Made by a program: the position numbers and the translations under genes. Positions 8,987 to 17,204 of a DNA stretch of 62,037 nucleotides are shown piece after piece. Below the pieces are notes generated by a model that was given only the letters and a program-made list of their open reading frames with translations, did no database searches and had not been told where the DNA came from. How positions within the stretch are numbered: the first letter of the stretch is position 1; the number at the start of each line of letters is the position of its first letter. Source of the DNA: a virus; IMG/VR virus record IMGVR_UViG_3300044946_000086, positions 1-62,037 of that record; one strand, 5' to 3'.

Positions 8987-10629
8987 TTTGTGTAGTACGC
9001 CGGCACACGTTTGTTTAAAAAAGCATTCGCATCCGAAGCATACTGAGCGAACTTCGCGTGACTCCAAAATTCGACAATTCTGTTGCGATCTCTCCGGTAA
9101 ATATACTGCCATCCATCATTGCCGTCCAACGCGCATTCCTTGGCGTCCTGATGCCGGTCGTAATCGACGAAGTGATAGTCGAATCCGAAGTATCTGATTG
9201 CCACGGCTCCGAGCGTGTTGAACTCACAGAATGTCTGAGGAAACTCATTCTGCTGGGAAAATACAAAATCATCGAAGTTTTTTCCAGTATGCCTTTCGAT
9301 AAGCTGCCTCGTCTTGGCGAAGACCTCGCGGAGATAGACTTGAGGGTGACATACCATGCACTCGTAATCGGGCTTAAAGCCTACTGCCCGCTCCACGCAG
9401 CCCTGCCAATAAACACGGTTCGGGTTCTTGATGTCGGCATACCGCTCCCTAACCATCATCACCCGACCACCGCGAACGAAGTCCTGCGGGGTCGCCGTCT
9501 GCCAGAACATGCAGTCAGGGTCCATAATCAGGATGGCCTCGGCATTCGGACACCATTCGTCAGCCCTGCACTTCTGGATCATGTGGTGCAGAAATCCTTT
9601 GCCCGGAGCCTCGTCGAAAGTCTTGAGCACGGCATACCGCGAGACCCATGCGAATTGCTCTTTCTCAGCCGTCGGAACAACTACCGTTACCCCATGAAAT
9701 CGCCGTGCATACATTTCCACCGACTGAAGGCAGTTGCGCAGATAGTCCATATCGCGGGCAAAAGTCACGATCAGGATTTCCATGCCGGTGATCTGACGTT
9801 CTGGCGGTGGGCCAGCTTTGGCACCGTGCTGGAACTGTGGACCGCTGCCGTTGTGCCGGTCAGTCTCGTAGGTTGATTCGCAGAGAGCGGCGTCCAACGG
9901 AATTAAAGGCCATTCCCTTGCCTCACAAATTCTATCGATAAGTGAACCATCTTTACATTGATGGAAAAGTGCTGTTGATGGACGGATATTGTTATCCCAC
10001 CAAGTTTCGGTCATTGGAAGTTCTGGACGCCAGACTTGCTGGATCGTCTTAGCATTGTGCGCCTGCGGCACGATTTCATGGGCGCATTGAGAATCGAATC
10101 CCCAGCGAGGATCAGGCCCGGGAAGCAGGATCATTGACGGAGCGAACTTACGCCACTCAGGACTGTAAACTCCATTGCCAGTCATGTGATCGCGTTCACA
10201 CCGTATGATTTCACCCATGAACGGTTTTCCGCAGGCACGGTACTCGTCGCGGATTTCCTTGAACCAAGTTGGACGTGTAGGCACAGCGTCAGCCTCCAAC
10301 CATAGCATAGCTTGGCCGGGATGATTTTTTTCGACGTAATCGAGTGCGGCTTTGAAGACCTGATTTGCGACCCCGAAATATCCAGGCTTTTCATCGATAC
10401 CATCGGCCACGACAACGATGGCATTTGTGTCCAACGCTTCCCGCTGGCCGTCGGTAAGAGCAGGTGACGTTAGTACAATGACCGTTGCAATGTCCTTCGC
10501 GTCTTTAGTGGCATCGCCCAGCCGTTCCAACCACCGCAGCAGCTTCTTCGCTAAATTCCAATCGAAACGGGCGACCGGAATCACAACGACAATATCCAAT
10601 TCCGAGTTGTCTGTTTCTTGAGGGATCAT
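8983..10629 (-). CDS. Two-domain glycosyltransferase (tandem GT-A-like domains)
   Basis: This encodes 548 aa. Domain 1 (about 10-275) starts with VVVIPVARFDW and has an EAD motif at 112-114 followed by VPTRPTW. Domain 2 (about 283-548) starts with MEILIVTFARDM and has a DPDC metal motif around residue 370. The domain 2 layout resembles the DUF6492-like glycosyltransferases. A fused bifunctional enzyme could add two sugars in succession. It overlaps the MazG-like gene upstream and the small gene downstream by ATGA. Confidence 0.75.
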   Translation of the reverse strand: MIPQETDNSELDIVVVIPVARFDWNLAKKLLRWLERLGDATKDAKDIATVIVLTSPALTDGQREALDTNAIVVVADGIDEKPGYFGVANQVFKAALDYVEKNHPGQAMLWLEADAVPTRPTWFKEIRDEYRACGKPFMGEIIRCERDHMTGNGVYSPEWRKFAPSMILLPGPDPRWGFDSQCAHEIVPQAHNAKTIQQVWRPELPMTETWWDNNIRPSTALFHQCKDGSLIDRICEAREWPLIPLDAALCESTYETDRHNGSGPQFQHGAKAGPPPERQITGMEILIVTFARDMDYLRNCLQSVEMYARRFHGVTVVVPTAEKEQFAWVSRYAVLKTFDEAPGKGFLHHMIQKCRADEWCPNAEAILIMDPDCMFWQTATPQDFVRGGRVMMVRERYADIKNPNRVYWQGCVERAVGFKPDYECMVCHPQVYLREVFAKTRQLIERHTGKNFDDFVFSQQNEFPQTFCEFNTLGAVAIRYFGFDYHFVDYDRHQDAKECALDGNDGWQYIYRRDRNRIVEFWSHAKFAQYASDANAFLNKRVPAYYTK

Positions 10630-11051
10630 GCTTTGTTGTCTCCGTGCATGAATGGTCGTTTTTCGTTGTACGCCATCTTTTGAAGGATGACTTCGGCCAA
10701 CGGAAGTTCGTAGGCATTAGCGTAGTCCATGATGCGGATAATCGTATCAGCAAGCTCAACGACTTCCATGCTTCGGTTTGGCAGATGATCGTCCTTTAAG
10801 TCTTTGCGCAGGCCATGCACGCATTCCGATAATTCTTCGTGCATAAGCGCGATTCGACTCAGTTTGTGAATCACGCCATCAGGGTTATCGACAGCCCAAA
10901 ACCCATGATTAACTGAGTTCTGATGCGCCCGATAGCTCAACGAGGAAAATGCAGCGATGAATGATTCTTTCGCGTCTTGATATGCCGTTGCTCGTGCCTC
11001 TTCGACTTCTGAACGCGGTACGTCGGTTGGAAATTTATCGTCAGTATTCAT
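10626..11051 (-). CDS. MazG-like nucleotide pyrophosphohydrolase
   Basis: This encodes 141 aa. The all-alpha MazG metal site is visible as EELSE at 72-76 and ELAD at 99-102, followed by the conserved LAEVILQKMAYNEKRP segment. Family members hydrolyse (d)NTPs to monophosphates plus pyrophosphate. In phages they are linked to nucleotide-pool control or alarmone degradation. Here it could also act on sugar nucleotides, given its glycosyltransferase neighbours (inference). Confidence 0.85.
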   Translation of the reverse strand: MNTDDKFPTDVPRSEVEEARATAYQDAKESFIAAFSSLSYRAHQNSVNHGFWAVDNPDGVIHKLSRIALMHEELSECVHGLRKDLKDDHLPNRSMEVVELADTIIRIMDYANAYELPLAEVILQKMAYNEKRPFMHGDNKA

Positions 11052-11758
11052 TTTTTCGGCGTTGCTAAAATATCTCGTTGCGAAAGATGGGTGCCGTGTC
11101 CGGGCTCAAGCTCGTTCCATTCGTAACCAAGCCCTTCGATGGCCGGGCGAACATTCTTCTCAGTCAGTTCATTTCGAGCCAAGCACCGATGGTTGATTTC
11201 GATGACCAAGAATGGATGAAACTTTTTAATGATTTCAGACGCTCCGTAAAGCACCAATAGCTCTAACCCTTCCACATCCAAATGGATGAGATCGCACCGC
11301 GATAAACAGTGAAGATAATCATCAAGTATATCCGTCTCAACCTGAATACCGCCGTCTTCGATTTCACTGTCAACGTATGACTCTCCGGCATTTTTTTGCA
11401 ACTGAAACCAAGATGGCCAATCTGTTGATGAGAGTGCTTTATTAAAACATATCACATTTCTCCACGGCGCGAAGTTCAGCGCAAGGGCCTTGAAGGAAAG
11501 CGGGTGAGGCTCGAAGGCTAGAACCATGCCTGTAGGGCCGACGATCTTCGCGTAAGTCAACGTGTGATCGCCGATGCACGCACCAGCGTCGATCACCGTT
11601 CCACCAACCGGAATAAACCGCTTGAATTTGTCGATCTCCTGTTCAGCGATGTCCAACCGTTCATTTTTTTCCACCCAACGGCTCATGTGGTCGTCATCCT
11701 TCAGCACATAGATGCCTTGCGGCGTGCGAAGCAGTCCTTCTGGAATTGGATCATTCAT
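11048..11758 (-). CDS. FkbM-family methyltransferase
   Basis: This encodes 236 aa from ATG 11758 (MNDPIP; ATGA overlap). The SAM-binding motif VIDAGACIGDHT is at 55-66, followed by FEPHP. The FkbM-typical HLDVEGLELLVLYGA segment is in the C-terminal half. Family enzymes often O-methylate sugars of surface polysaccharides or antibiotics. Next to four glycosyltransferases it probably caps or decorates the same glycan. Confidence 0.88.
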   Translation of the reverse strand: MNDPIPEGLLRTPQGIYVLKDDDHMSRWVEKNERLDIAEQEIDKFKRFIPVGGTVIDAGACIGDHTLTYAKIVGPTGMVLAFEPHPLSFKALALNFAPWRNVICFNKALSSTDWPSWFQLQKNAGESYVDSEIEDGGIQVETDILDDYLHCLSRCDLIHLDVEGLELLVLYGASEIIKKFHPFLVIEINHRCLARNELTEKNVRPAIEGLGYEWNELEPGHGTHLSQRDILATPKK

Positions 11759-12084
11759 GGCGTTATCCCCAAACAATCTTTTAACTGCTTTAGCTCCTCG
11801 ATGACTTCTTGTTTTTCACGATACCTGCGTTGATATTCCGAATATAGCATGGCATTAGTTTTGCGGCTAGTTTCTTCATTGTCCTGCATCCTACTTACGC
11901 ACGAATTTAATATCCACTTGCGTTCCTCTTTGGCCGCACGAATCCAGTCGTGGAGATAATGGTCAGAGTTGTCCTGACAAAATTCTTGAGCGACATGCTC
12001 TAAGATTTCTTCGATTGTGCATCGCTTAATTTCCTCGCGGGTGAAATGAGCCCACGGTTTAGGCGGTGGAGTTTTGGTGCTCAT
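11755..12084 (-). CDS. Hypothetical charged helical protein
   Basis: This encodes 109 aa from ATG 12084 (MSTKTPPP), overlapping the HTH gene stop by ATGA. A Pro-rich N terminus is followed by long charged helices (EEIKRC, YREKQEVIEELKQLKD), probably a coiled coil. Function is not recognised. It is the second gene of the coupled cassette and could be a partner of the HTH protein. Confidence 0.75.
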   Translation of the reverse strand: MSTKTPPPKPWAHFTREEIKRCTIEEILEHVAQEFCQDNSDHYLHDWIRAAKEERKWILNSCVSRMQDNEETSRKTNAMLYSEYQRRYREKQEVIEELKQLKDCLGITP

Positions 12085-12305
12085 TTGATTAAAAACAACC
12101 GTGCCGCGATGGCCGGTGACCAGTCGAGGTGATGGCACAGCCGAAAATAAGCCGGTAGCTGAATCCAGTTTCTCCCGCATTCGATGTTGTAGAGCGTCTT
12201 GGCATGGACACCGATGACCTTAGCCAAATCGTCAACCGTGACCTTCAGCGACTCACGCCGGTCGCGAATCAACTGCCCTAAAAGTTTTTGTCGCGCTTTG
12301 TCCAA
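12081..12305 (-). CDS. Helix-turn-helix (XRE-type) regulator
   Basis: This encodes 74 aa. Residues 22-46 (TVDDLAKVIGVHAKTLYNIE) form a clear lambda-repressor-like HTH, with a short C-terminal helix and no extra domain. It heads the coupled minus-strand cassette. The 17-bp palindrome at 12333-12349 lies 28 bases upstream of its start, between it and the divergent gene at 12392, so autoregulation is likely (inference). Confidence 0.85.
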   Translation of the reverse strand: MDKARQKLLGQLIRDRRESLKVTVDDLAKVIGVHAKTLYNIECGRNWIQLPAYFRLCHHLDWSPAIAARLFLIK

Positions 12306-12332
12306 GATTGGTTCATATTCGCTGCTTACCGA

Positions 12333-12349
12333 TTCGCGTCAAGCGCGAA
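12333..12349. promoter_or_regulatory. 17-bp palindromic operator, copy 1
   Basis: TTCGCGTCAAGCGCGAA is a perfect 6-bp inverted repeat around a 5-base centre. It lies within a 20-base segment (12331-12350) repeated exactly at 55121-55140. A TTGACC hexamer follows at 12355-12360, with the plus-strand ATG 37 bases after its first base. It is the probable binding site of a phage regulator in the divergent 12305/12392 promoter region. Confidence 0.75.
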
Positions 12350-12391
12350 AAGAGTTGACCGCCAATTATCCATCTGACTGCATCAATACCG

Positions 12392-12598
12392 ATGAACGCC
12401 GACTTCCTTTTCTGCCTGCTTGTTTGGCTCATGGGCGTGCTGACAGGCGTTGGCATTGGCGCGACAGCAACCTTGCTCTACGTCAGGCGCGTGCCCCAGT
12501 TGTTCAAATTCCACCATCACCTTGCGCACCAAGTCGGCATCCAGATTGTGCCGGGTGAGCAGCCGGGCGATAGTGCCGATAAATGGAAAATGAATTGA
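12392..12598 (+). CDS. Small membrane protein
   Basis: This encodes 68 aa. One hydrophobic segment (about residues 5-30) contains a small-residue GVGIGATAT stretch, followed by a His-rich cytoplasmic or periplasmic tail. No family is recognised. It starts 42 bases after the operator palindrome, with no visible Shine-Dalgarno. A long opposite-strand frame here is not convincing as protein. Confidence 0.6.
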   Translation: MNADFLFCLLVWLMGVLTGVGIGATATLLYVRRVPQLFKFHHHLAHQVGIQIVPGEQPGDSADKWKMN

Positions 12599-12628
12599 CG
12601 GGGCGAGCCAACACTCAGACAGGTAGGC

Positions 12629-12865
12629 ATGGGCGTTTTGACCGCAGCTATGAGAAACAAACTTCCGGCCAGCAAATTTGCTTTGCCGGGTCGTCGCTAT
12701 CCGGTGCCGGACAAGGCTCATGCAAATAATGCCCTTGCTCGCGTCAGCCAGCATGGATCGCCAGCCGAGAAATCGGCGGTACGGGCGAAGGTCAAAAAGC
12801 TTTTCTCTACGTCCTCGCGCAAGTCCAACCCGCAGGACGATCACGACGCGGACGACGGGTATTGA
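12629..12865 (+). CDS. Conserved small phage protein
   Basis: This encodes 78 aa. The core (LPGRRYPVPDKAHANNALARVSQ followed by KSAVRAKV, quoted here in two pieces) matches a small basic protein family widespread in tailed phages, usually unnamed and often near structural genes. The start ATG 12629 follows an AGGTAGG sequence; ATG 12650 (MRNKLP) is the alternative and would fit the family length better. The C terminus is acidic (DDHDADDGY). Confidence 0.75.
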   Translation: MGVLTAAMRNKLPASKFALPGRRYPVPDKAHANNALARVSQHGSPAEKSAVRAKVKKLFSTSSRKSNPQDDHDADDGY

Positions 12866-12870
12866 TAGGC

Positions 12871-12908
12871 AAAAAAAGACCCGACTGCCTTTCGGCGCCG
12901 CCGGGTTC
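12871..12908 (-). terminator. Probable rho-independent terminator, minus strand
   Basis: On the minus strand a short GC stem (CGGG at 12902-12905 with CCCG at 12881-12884, plus an inner GCC/GGC pairing) is followed by seven T residues (the A-run at 12871-12877 on the plus strand). It lies between two converging genes and would end the 13598-12939 transcript. The stem is only moderate. Confidence 0.5.
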
Positions 12909-12938
12909 GCCCCGTAAAGGGTTGTGTCTTTACTGCGC

Positions 12939-13178
12939 TTAGGTCTTTGGAACCGGCGTGAAGTCCACGTAAAACGTGTCTCCAGGCTGGTAGACCCCAA
13001 GCAGCTCCTTGTTTGCGATGGTTAGTTCGATACTGCCGCTGGGCGTGGTCTTCGCAAACGAGTTATCCTCGTCGTTGGTAGACCCGCCATAAACGGCAGC
13101 CATCTTGATGACCTCGCCAGACCACATCTGTTTCGCAACAGACTGAATCTGCATCTTTGCCCGCATTGGTTTAGACAT
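12939..13178 (-). CDS. Conserved small phage protein
   Basis: This encodes 79 aa from ATG 13178 (MSKPMRAKM); upstream starts would add a non-conserved leader. The pattern MRAKMQIQSV, then NSFAKTTPSG, then GVYQPGDTFYVDFTP is shared by many unnamed small phage proteins of beta-sandwich appearance. Function is unknown. It is the last gene before the 12871 terminator. Confidence 0.75.
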   Translation of the reverse strand: MSKPMRAKMQIQSVAKQMWSGEVIKMAAVYGGSTNDEDNSFAKTTPSGSIELTIANKELLGVYQPGDTFYVDFTPVPKT

Positions 13179-13222
13179 AGCGATGAAGACAAGACGATTA
13201 GACTGATTCCGACTCAATCTAA

Positions 13223-13453
13223 TTATTTTCCGTCTTTCCAGTAGTCAGCCGGATCGCTTTCGTCGCGAACTTTGCCGATGGTGTTTTCCGGCCCAGCCTC
13301 GTCTTCGACCTTACCTAATTTCTGAAGCCTCGAACAGAGGCAGTGAATCTTCATCTGGAGCACGCCGATCAGTTCGACGACTTCCAATTCGCCGGAGCAC
13401 TCGTTGAGTGCCTTGTTCACCATCTCCTCGAACTGAAGAAGCTTATCGTTCAT
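13223..13453 (-). CDS. Conserved small phage protein
   Basis: This encodes 76 aa from ATG 13453 (MNDKLLQ). It is an all-helical acidic protein with a heptad-like segment (LQFEEMVNKALNE, ELEVVELIGVLQMKI). Function is unknown. It overlaps the end of the small membrane-type frame upstream by 11 bases and lies 44 bases before the 12939-13178 gene. Confidence 0.7.
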   Translation of the reverse strand: MNDKLLQFEEMVNKALNECSGELEVVELIGVLQMKIHCLCSRLQKLGKVEDEAGPENTIGKVRDESDPADYWKDGK

Positions 13454-13598
13454 CGCCGGGAAGTTTTGGGAGATGCGGCGGATCAAGTTTGTAAACGACG
13501 AAGCACAGGAAGCACGCCGCCAGCCATTGCCGAAACGTCTCGCAGTAAACCTGCCGAAACGGCACCTTCCAGTAGTTGCGAAGTGGTCGGTCTTTCAT
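13443..13598 (-). CDS. Possible 51-aa membrane-type protein
   Basis: A short frame, ATG 13598 to TAA 13443, encodes 51 aa. It has a basic N terminus (MKDRPLRNYWK), a hydrophobic run at about residues 26-37 (LAACFLCFVVY) and a Pro-rich end. There is no clear ribosome binding site. It overlaps the next gene by 11 bases, as coupled phage genes often do. Real but small, or a chance frame; I lean to real. Confidence 0.4.
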   Translation of the reverse strand: MKDRPLRNYWKVPFRQVYCETFRQWLAACFLCFVVYKLDPPHLPKLPGDER

Positions 13599-14489
13599 GG
13601 TGGTATATGTACGATAAAAGTTGCGCCCTGGCCAGCCGTTTGTTGCGGGCGCGGCAACTATGAACGGAGCGCAGTCAAAGTTCGTAAACCTGCCCCCTCA
13701 ACGGACGGCTCCAAGCCGGATGCAGCCATGACTTTAACGTGGTAAGCAGCCACGAGTGCGCGACGACACAAAAACACCGCGCAAATTACACCAATATGCA
13801 GGCGTCTCTTGTCCTGCCGCGAGGCCCGTGTGATGGAAGATACGCAGTAGCTTGACCATCATTTGTCGATTGCGTCTCTGCATGACGGATTGCCTTAGAG
13901 TTTCAGTTGCCGTCTATGCCACGCCGCAGCGCACCTGCGGAGATATTGGGTGAGTGGTAGTGAAGGCACAGGAATTTCTACCGGAGTTTCACCGATGTTG
14001 GGTGCTTATCAGGCTCCCGATTTGTTAATGAGCCGTAACCCTTGGTGCGCCGCGTTGCAACTTGGCATACCCGATTCGTGCTTCCAATCCAAGAAACTCC
14101 TTCGCCTTCACTTCAAAGAACAGCCGCACGAAAAAACATTTTACCGTTCTCGTCAAACGCGAAATTTTTTATTTCACGTAATTTTTTCTTGCGCACAAGT
14201 GGGGGTGTGCCCCATCTGTTACCTGCCAGCGTTCCATCTGAGGCTCCACTGGCGATTCCAACCCAACTGACCGCGATGACATCGCTACCACTTTTTCAAT
14301 TTGCCTGCCTTGGCGGGAGACAGCCGATTGCGTTATGCGCTTTCAGGCAAAGCCTCAGAAACTCGCGCTCGCTGCTGGGGCAGGCAATATTTTTACCGGG
14401 CGTCGGCACGACCATGCGGGCGTCACTTCAAACAGGGTTGAGATACCCGCGAGAGAATCGTTCTGTGCGCCCGGTTTAATTTTTACCCC
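13599..14489. other. Intergenic control region between divergent modules
   Basis: About 890 bases lie between the minus-strand small genes and the plus-strand early genes. Frames crossing it have random-looking composition, so I call no gene. It holds a GC-rich hairpin (13620-13628 pairing with 13647-13658), an AT-rich tract around 14155-14195 and an operator-like palindrome at 14147-14163. Divergent early promoters are expected here, but no convincing -35/-10 pair was found. Confidence 0.6.
14147..14163. promoter_or_regulatory. Operator-like palindrome, degenerate copy 3
   Basis: TTCTCGTCAAACGCGAA matches the exact repeats at 12333 and 55123 at 15 of 17 positions, with the same TCAA centre and an intact right half-site CGCGAA. 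It is followed by an AT-rich tract. It lies in the divergent intergenic region upstream of the 14490 early operon, a sensible place for a regulator site. Confidence 0.5.
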
Positions 14490-14897
14490 ATGAGCTTCGC
14501 CATCTCCCCAGCCGAACTCGCGGTCGTCGCCAAAAACGGGCTGCTGCATATCGACCGGCGCACGGCATTAGGTAAGAAAATCCCGGTCATCACGCCGGCA
14601 CCAAAGTTCAATGCGGACGTTGCCAAGGCCACGATTCACATGCTCGAAGGAAAGCTGGCTGCGATTGAATCGCACTGCAAAAAACAGGAGCGCATCGCCT
14701 ATATAAACCTGACAGGAATCACGACGATCCAAACTGAAATCGGGGCCAAGGTCGCTGAACTCGAGGAGATAATAATTCTGATCGAAGACGGAAAAGGCGA
14801 AGTCACTCGCATGGTTTGCCAGGCTGCCGTCGAGGCTTTCAAGGAAACATTGGAGTTGTTAGCTCAACACCAAACTAGGATGGAGGGGATGGCGTGA
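14490..14897 (+). CDS. Hypothetical helical early protein
   Basis: This encodes 135 aa. After about 45 residues with short strands it becomes a long helical region (about 48-130) with heptad-like Leu/Ile spacing, probably a coiled coil. No family is recognised. It is the first gene of the early plus-strand operon and is coupled to the next gene by a GTGA overlap. Confidence 0.75.
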   Translation: MSFAISPAELAVVAKNGLLHIDRRTALGKKIPVITPAPKFNADVAKATIHMLEGKLAAIESHCKKQERIAYINLTGITTIQTEIGAKVAELEEIIILIEDGKGEVTRMVCQAAVEAFKETLELLAQHQTRMEGMA

Positions 14898-15319
14898 AGA
14901 CCCGCCACAAATGCAGAACGAAATTCTGTCGAGGTCGGTCGGCTGACGAGCATCATCATTTTTGCCAAAAGTGTCGGCACCGGAAATGGAAAAAACGAAA
15001 TCCGATGCGTGCGATTTTTATAAGCCATGTTCGCCACGCAAAAGATCGCGGTATCACCGTAACATGGACGTTCAATGAATTTAAGGTCTGGTGTGTCAAA
15101 TGGAATTACGTTCACGAGCACACGGTTAACGAGATGACTATTCACCGCAAAAATTGTCTGCTCGGATATTGCTACGATAACTGTGTCCCGATGTCGCACG
15201 CGGAAAATTCCAAGCTCGGCTGGAGCGTCGAGCGTTGGATGAAGGCGAAGATCGATAAGTGGGAACAAAAAAAGGAGGCGCGGCGCCGGGCGACAATGCT
15301 GGCCGTGAGATCAGTATGA
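14894..15319 (+). CDS. Cys/His-rich HNH-like or zinc-finger protein
   Basis: This encodes 141 aa from GTG 14894 (GTGA overlap). The basic N terminus has paired Cys/His residues (HKCRTKFCRG, HFCQKCRHRKW) that would bind zinc. The C-terminal half, with GYCYDNCVPMSHAENSKLG, resembles the ordered end of phage HNH endonucleases (DNxVPxSxxEN). A complete HNH catalytic triad is not clear, so it may be a nuclease or a DNA-binding derivative. Confidence 0.65.
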   Translation: MKTRHKCRTKFCRGRSADEHHHFCQKCRHRKWKKRNPMRAIFISHVRHAKDRGITVTWTFNEFKVWCVKWNYVHEHTVNEMTIHRKNCLLGYCYDNCVPMSHAENSKLGWSVERWMKAKIDKWEQKKEARRRATMLAVRSV

Positions 15320-15450
15320 GCCTTCCAAAACAACGAAAGCGTAGCGCAGCTTGGCGGGAATACATGCGCTGGTACTCGGTGATGTGGCGCGAACTAAATC
15401 GCTCCTACATGCGCGACTACGGACGGAAATATCGGAGGCTTTATCGGTGA
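15316..15450 (+). CDS. Small basic Tyr/Arg-rich protein
   Basis: This encodes 44 aa from ATG 15316, overlapping the upstream stop (ATGA) and the downstream GTG (GTGA). It is very basic, with Arg/Lys, Tyr and Trp along one amphipathic helix (WREYMRWYSVMWRELNRSY). No family is recognised. It could bind nucleic acid or help the helicase that follows. Confidence 0.6.
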   Translation: MSLPKQRKRSAAWREYMRWYSVMWRELNRSYMRDYGRKYRRLYR

Positions 15451-17204
15451 GCAATGAAACCGACTTTTCCGACGAGCTGCCCCCTGACGACCCACCGCCT
15501 CCAGAGTCGTTCGAGACGGCTAAGCCGGTTGCGAAGGTGGCGCCAAAGCTGGAAGTCGCGCCACGACCGGATGAGCGTGACGCAGAGCCACGTCCCGAGT
15601 CGAGGATAGTGCCACGCAGCACGGCATCAGGTCGCACGCTCCCGCACAGCTTGGAGGCCGAGGAACAACTACTGTCCTGCTGCTTGCTCGACGGGGCAGA
15701 TACTATTGCGCGGTGTGCAGAGGCGCATTTGACGCCAGCAGCCTTCTTTAACCCTCACAACCGATTTATTTACGACTGGATGATGGCGGCGCCAGGCCGA
15801 GGGCTGGTCGTCGATTTTCAGATCATGGCTGACGATTTGCGGGCTCGAGGAAAGATCGAGGAGGCGGGCGGGCTAAACCATCTGCTCAAAATCTCTTCGT
15901 TTCCAGGCACGACTGCGCAAGCCTCGTATTTCATCGAGCGCGTAAAGACCACGCACACCCAGCGCGAACTCATTAAACTGGCGACAGGCGCGATCGAGGG
16001 TGCCTACACCTGTAATGGAAGCCTGACTGAGTTGCTGGCCGAGACCCAAACGCGCATAAACCAGCTTGGGCACAGCGGTCCAAATGGCGTCGGGCATAGC
16101 GTGACCGAGTTCACGGTGCCCTTGAAAGGCGACCACAGTATCCTGCTTGGTGATCGCTACCTGAATAGGGGTGATGGCGGGGTACTGGTATCGACGAGCG
16201 GCATGGGTAAAAGCTCGATGAGTATCCAGGCTGCGACGAGCTGGGCGTTGGGCCGTGATTTTTTTGGGATCAAGCCGAACGGGAAACTGAAGTCGCTGAT
16301 CGTCCAATCTGAGGACTCTGATGGTGACATTGGTGAGGTCATAGCCTCGATCCGGCACGCGATGAAACTGACGCCAGACGAACACCAACAAGTCGGTGGC
16401 AACGTCATCATCCATACCGAGCGCGTGGCTCGAGGCGCCGTGTTCATGGCTGTGCTGCGCCGGCTCATCTCCAAGCACAAGCCCGACTTGGTTTGGGTGA
16501 ACCCGCTGCAAGCGTTTATGGACGGCGATGTGACGCAGGGAAAAGACCTGTCGGCATTCTTGCGTGCTGGGCTGAACCAACTCAATGAGCCACCGACTTT
16601 CGGCTATATCATCGTCCACCACACGACCAAGCCAGCGACAGGCAAGGAGCGGGCAGACAGGCTGTGGCATGAGGTGATGTACGATATGGCTGGCGGCGCA
16701 GAAATCATCAACTGGGCGCGGTTTATTATGAGCCTGAGGGCAACCGACACTCGCGGACAATTTACGCTCGAGCTGGCTAAACGCGGGCGCAGGGCGGGGG
16801 TGACAAAGCGGGTAGATAATGGAGTTGGGTGGCGAGATGAAGTCGTCACTAGTATTCCTCTCAAGCACAGCGACGATCGCATCAGGATTGCTGGCCATGA
16901 CCACGATATGCCTGTCGTGTTCTGGGAAGGTCGAGAAGAGACGGCGGAAGAAAAGGCTGGAGCTAAGCCGAAGGCTGATAGGCCGGGCGCCCAAGAGAAA
17001 TATCCGTTTCAGGATTTCAAAGGGATTTTCCCTGCAAAGACCGAGCCAGGTGAAAGAGCCCCAGTCCTTCACCGCAAGGCACAGGGAAATTTTCAAATCT
17101 CCAACGGCAGTTTTAACGCCGTATTAAAACGGTTTGAGGCGTCTGGATTGATAGAGCGTCTTGAAGACGAAAAAGGCACGCACCGTTATCGTCTAACCGT
17201 TTAA
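15447..17204 (+). CDS. DnaB-like replicative helicase / RepA-type ATPase
   Basis: This encodes 585 aa from GTG 15447 (GTGA overlap). After an acidic Pro-rich leader (1-65) there is a DnaB N-terminal helical domain (about 66-175, SLEAEEQLLSCCL). A RecA-fold AAA_25/RepA-like ATPase follows, with Walker A STSGMGKS at about 249-256 and a Walker-B/acidic strand LIVQSEDSD. The C terminus (about 520-585) is a winged helix (SNGSFNAVLKRFEASGLIERL). It should unwind the phage DNA at the fork and recruit host primase and polymerase, because no phage polymerase is visible. It ends tail to tail with 17201, sharing the bases TTAA. Confidence 0.87.
   Translation: MSNETDFSDELPPDDPPPPESFETAKPVAKVAPKLEVAPRPDERDAEPRPESRIVPRSTASGRTLPHSLEAEEQLLSCCLLDGADTIARCAEAHLTPAAFFNPHNRFIYDWMMAAPGRGLVVDFQIMADDLRARGKIEEAGGLNHLLKISSFPGTTAQASYFIERVKTTHTQRELIKLATGAIEGAYTCNGSLTELLAETQTRINQLGHSGPNGVGHSVTEFTVPLKGDHSILLGDRYLNRGDGGVLVSTSGMGKSSMSIQAATSWALGRDFFGIKPNGKLKSLIVQSEDSDGDIGEVIASIRHAMKLTPDEHQQVGGNVIIHTERVARGAVFMAVLRRLISKHKPDLVWVNPLQAFMDGDVTQGKDLSAFLRAGLNQLNEPPTFGYIIVHHTTKPATGKERADRLWHEVMYDMAGGAEIINWARFIMSLRATDTRGQFTLELAKRGRRAGVTKRVDNGVGWRDEVVTSIPLKHSDDRIRIAGHDHDMPVVFWEGREETAEEKAGAKPKADRPGAQEKYPFQDFKGIFPAKTEPGERAPVLHRKAQGNFQISNGSFNAVLKRFEASGLIERLEDEKGTHRYRLTV

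Noticed and set aside
12383-13000. Minus-strand frame of 205 codons
   Set aside because: It overlaps two better plus-strand genes, one from a recognised phage family, and has random-looking sequence.
14042-14479. Plus-strand frame of 145 codons in the divergent intergenic region
   Set aside because: Random-looking sequence, no ribosome binding site, overlaps operator-like and AT-rich elements.
15873-17096. Minus-strand frame of 407 codons opposite the helicase
   Set aside because: It is the complement of a clear DnaB-like gene and rich in His, Arg and Pro; no motif supports it.
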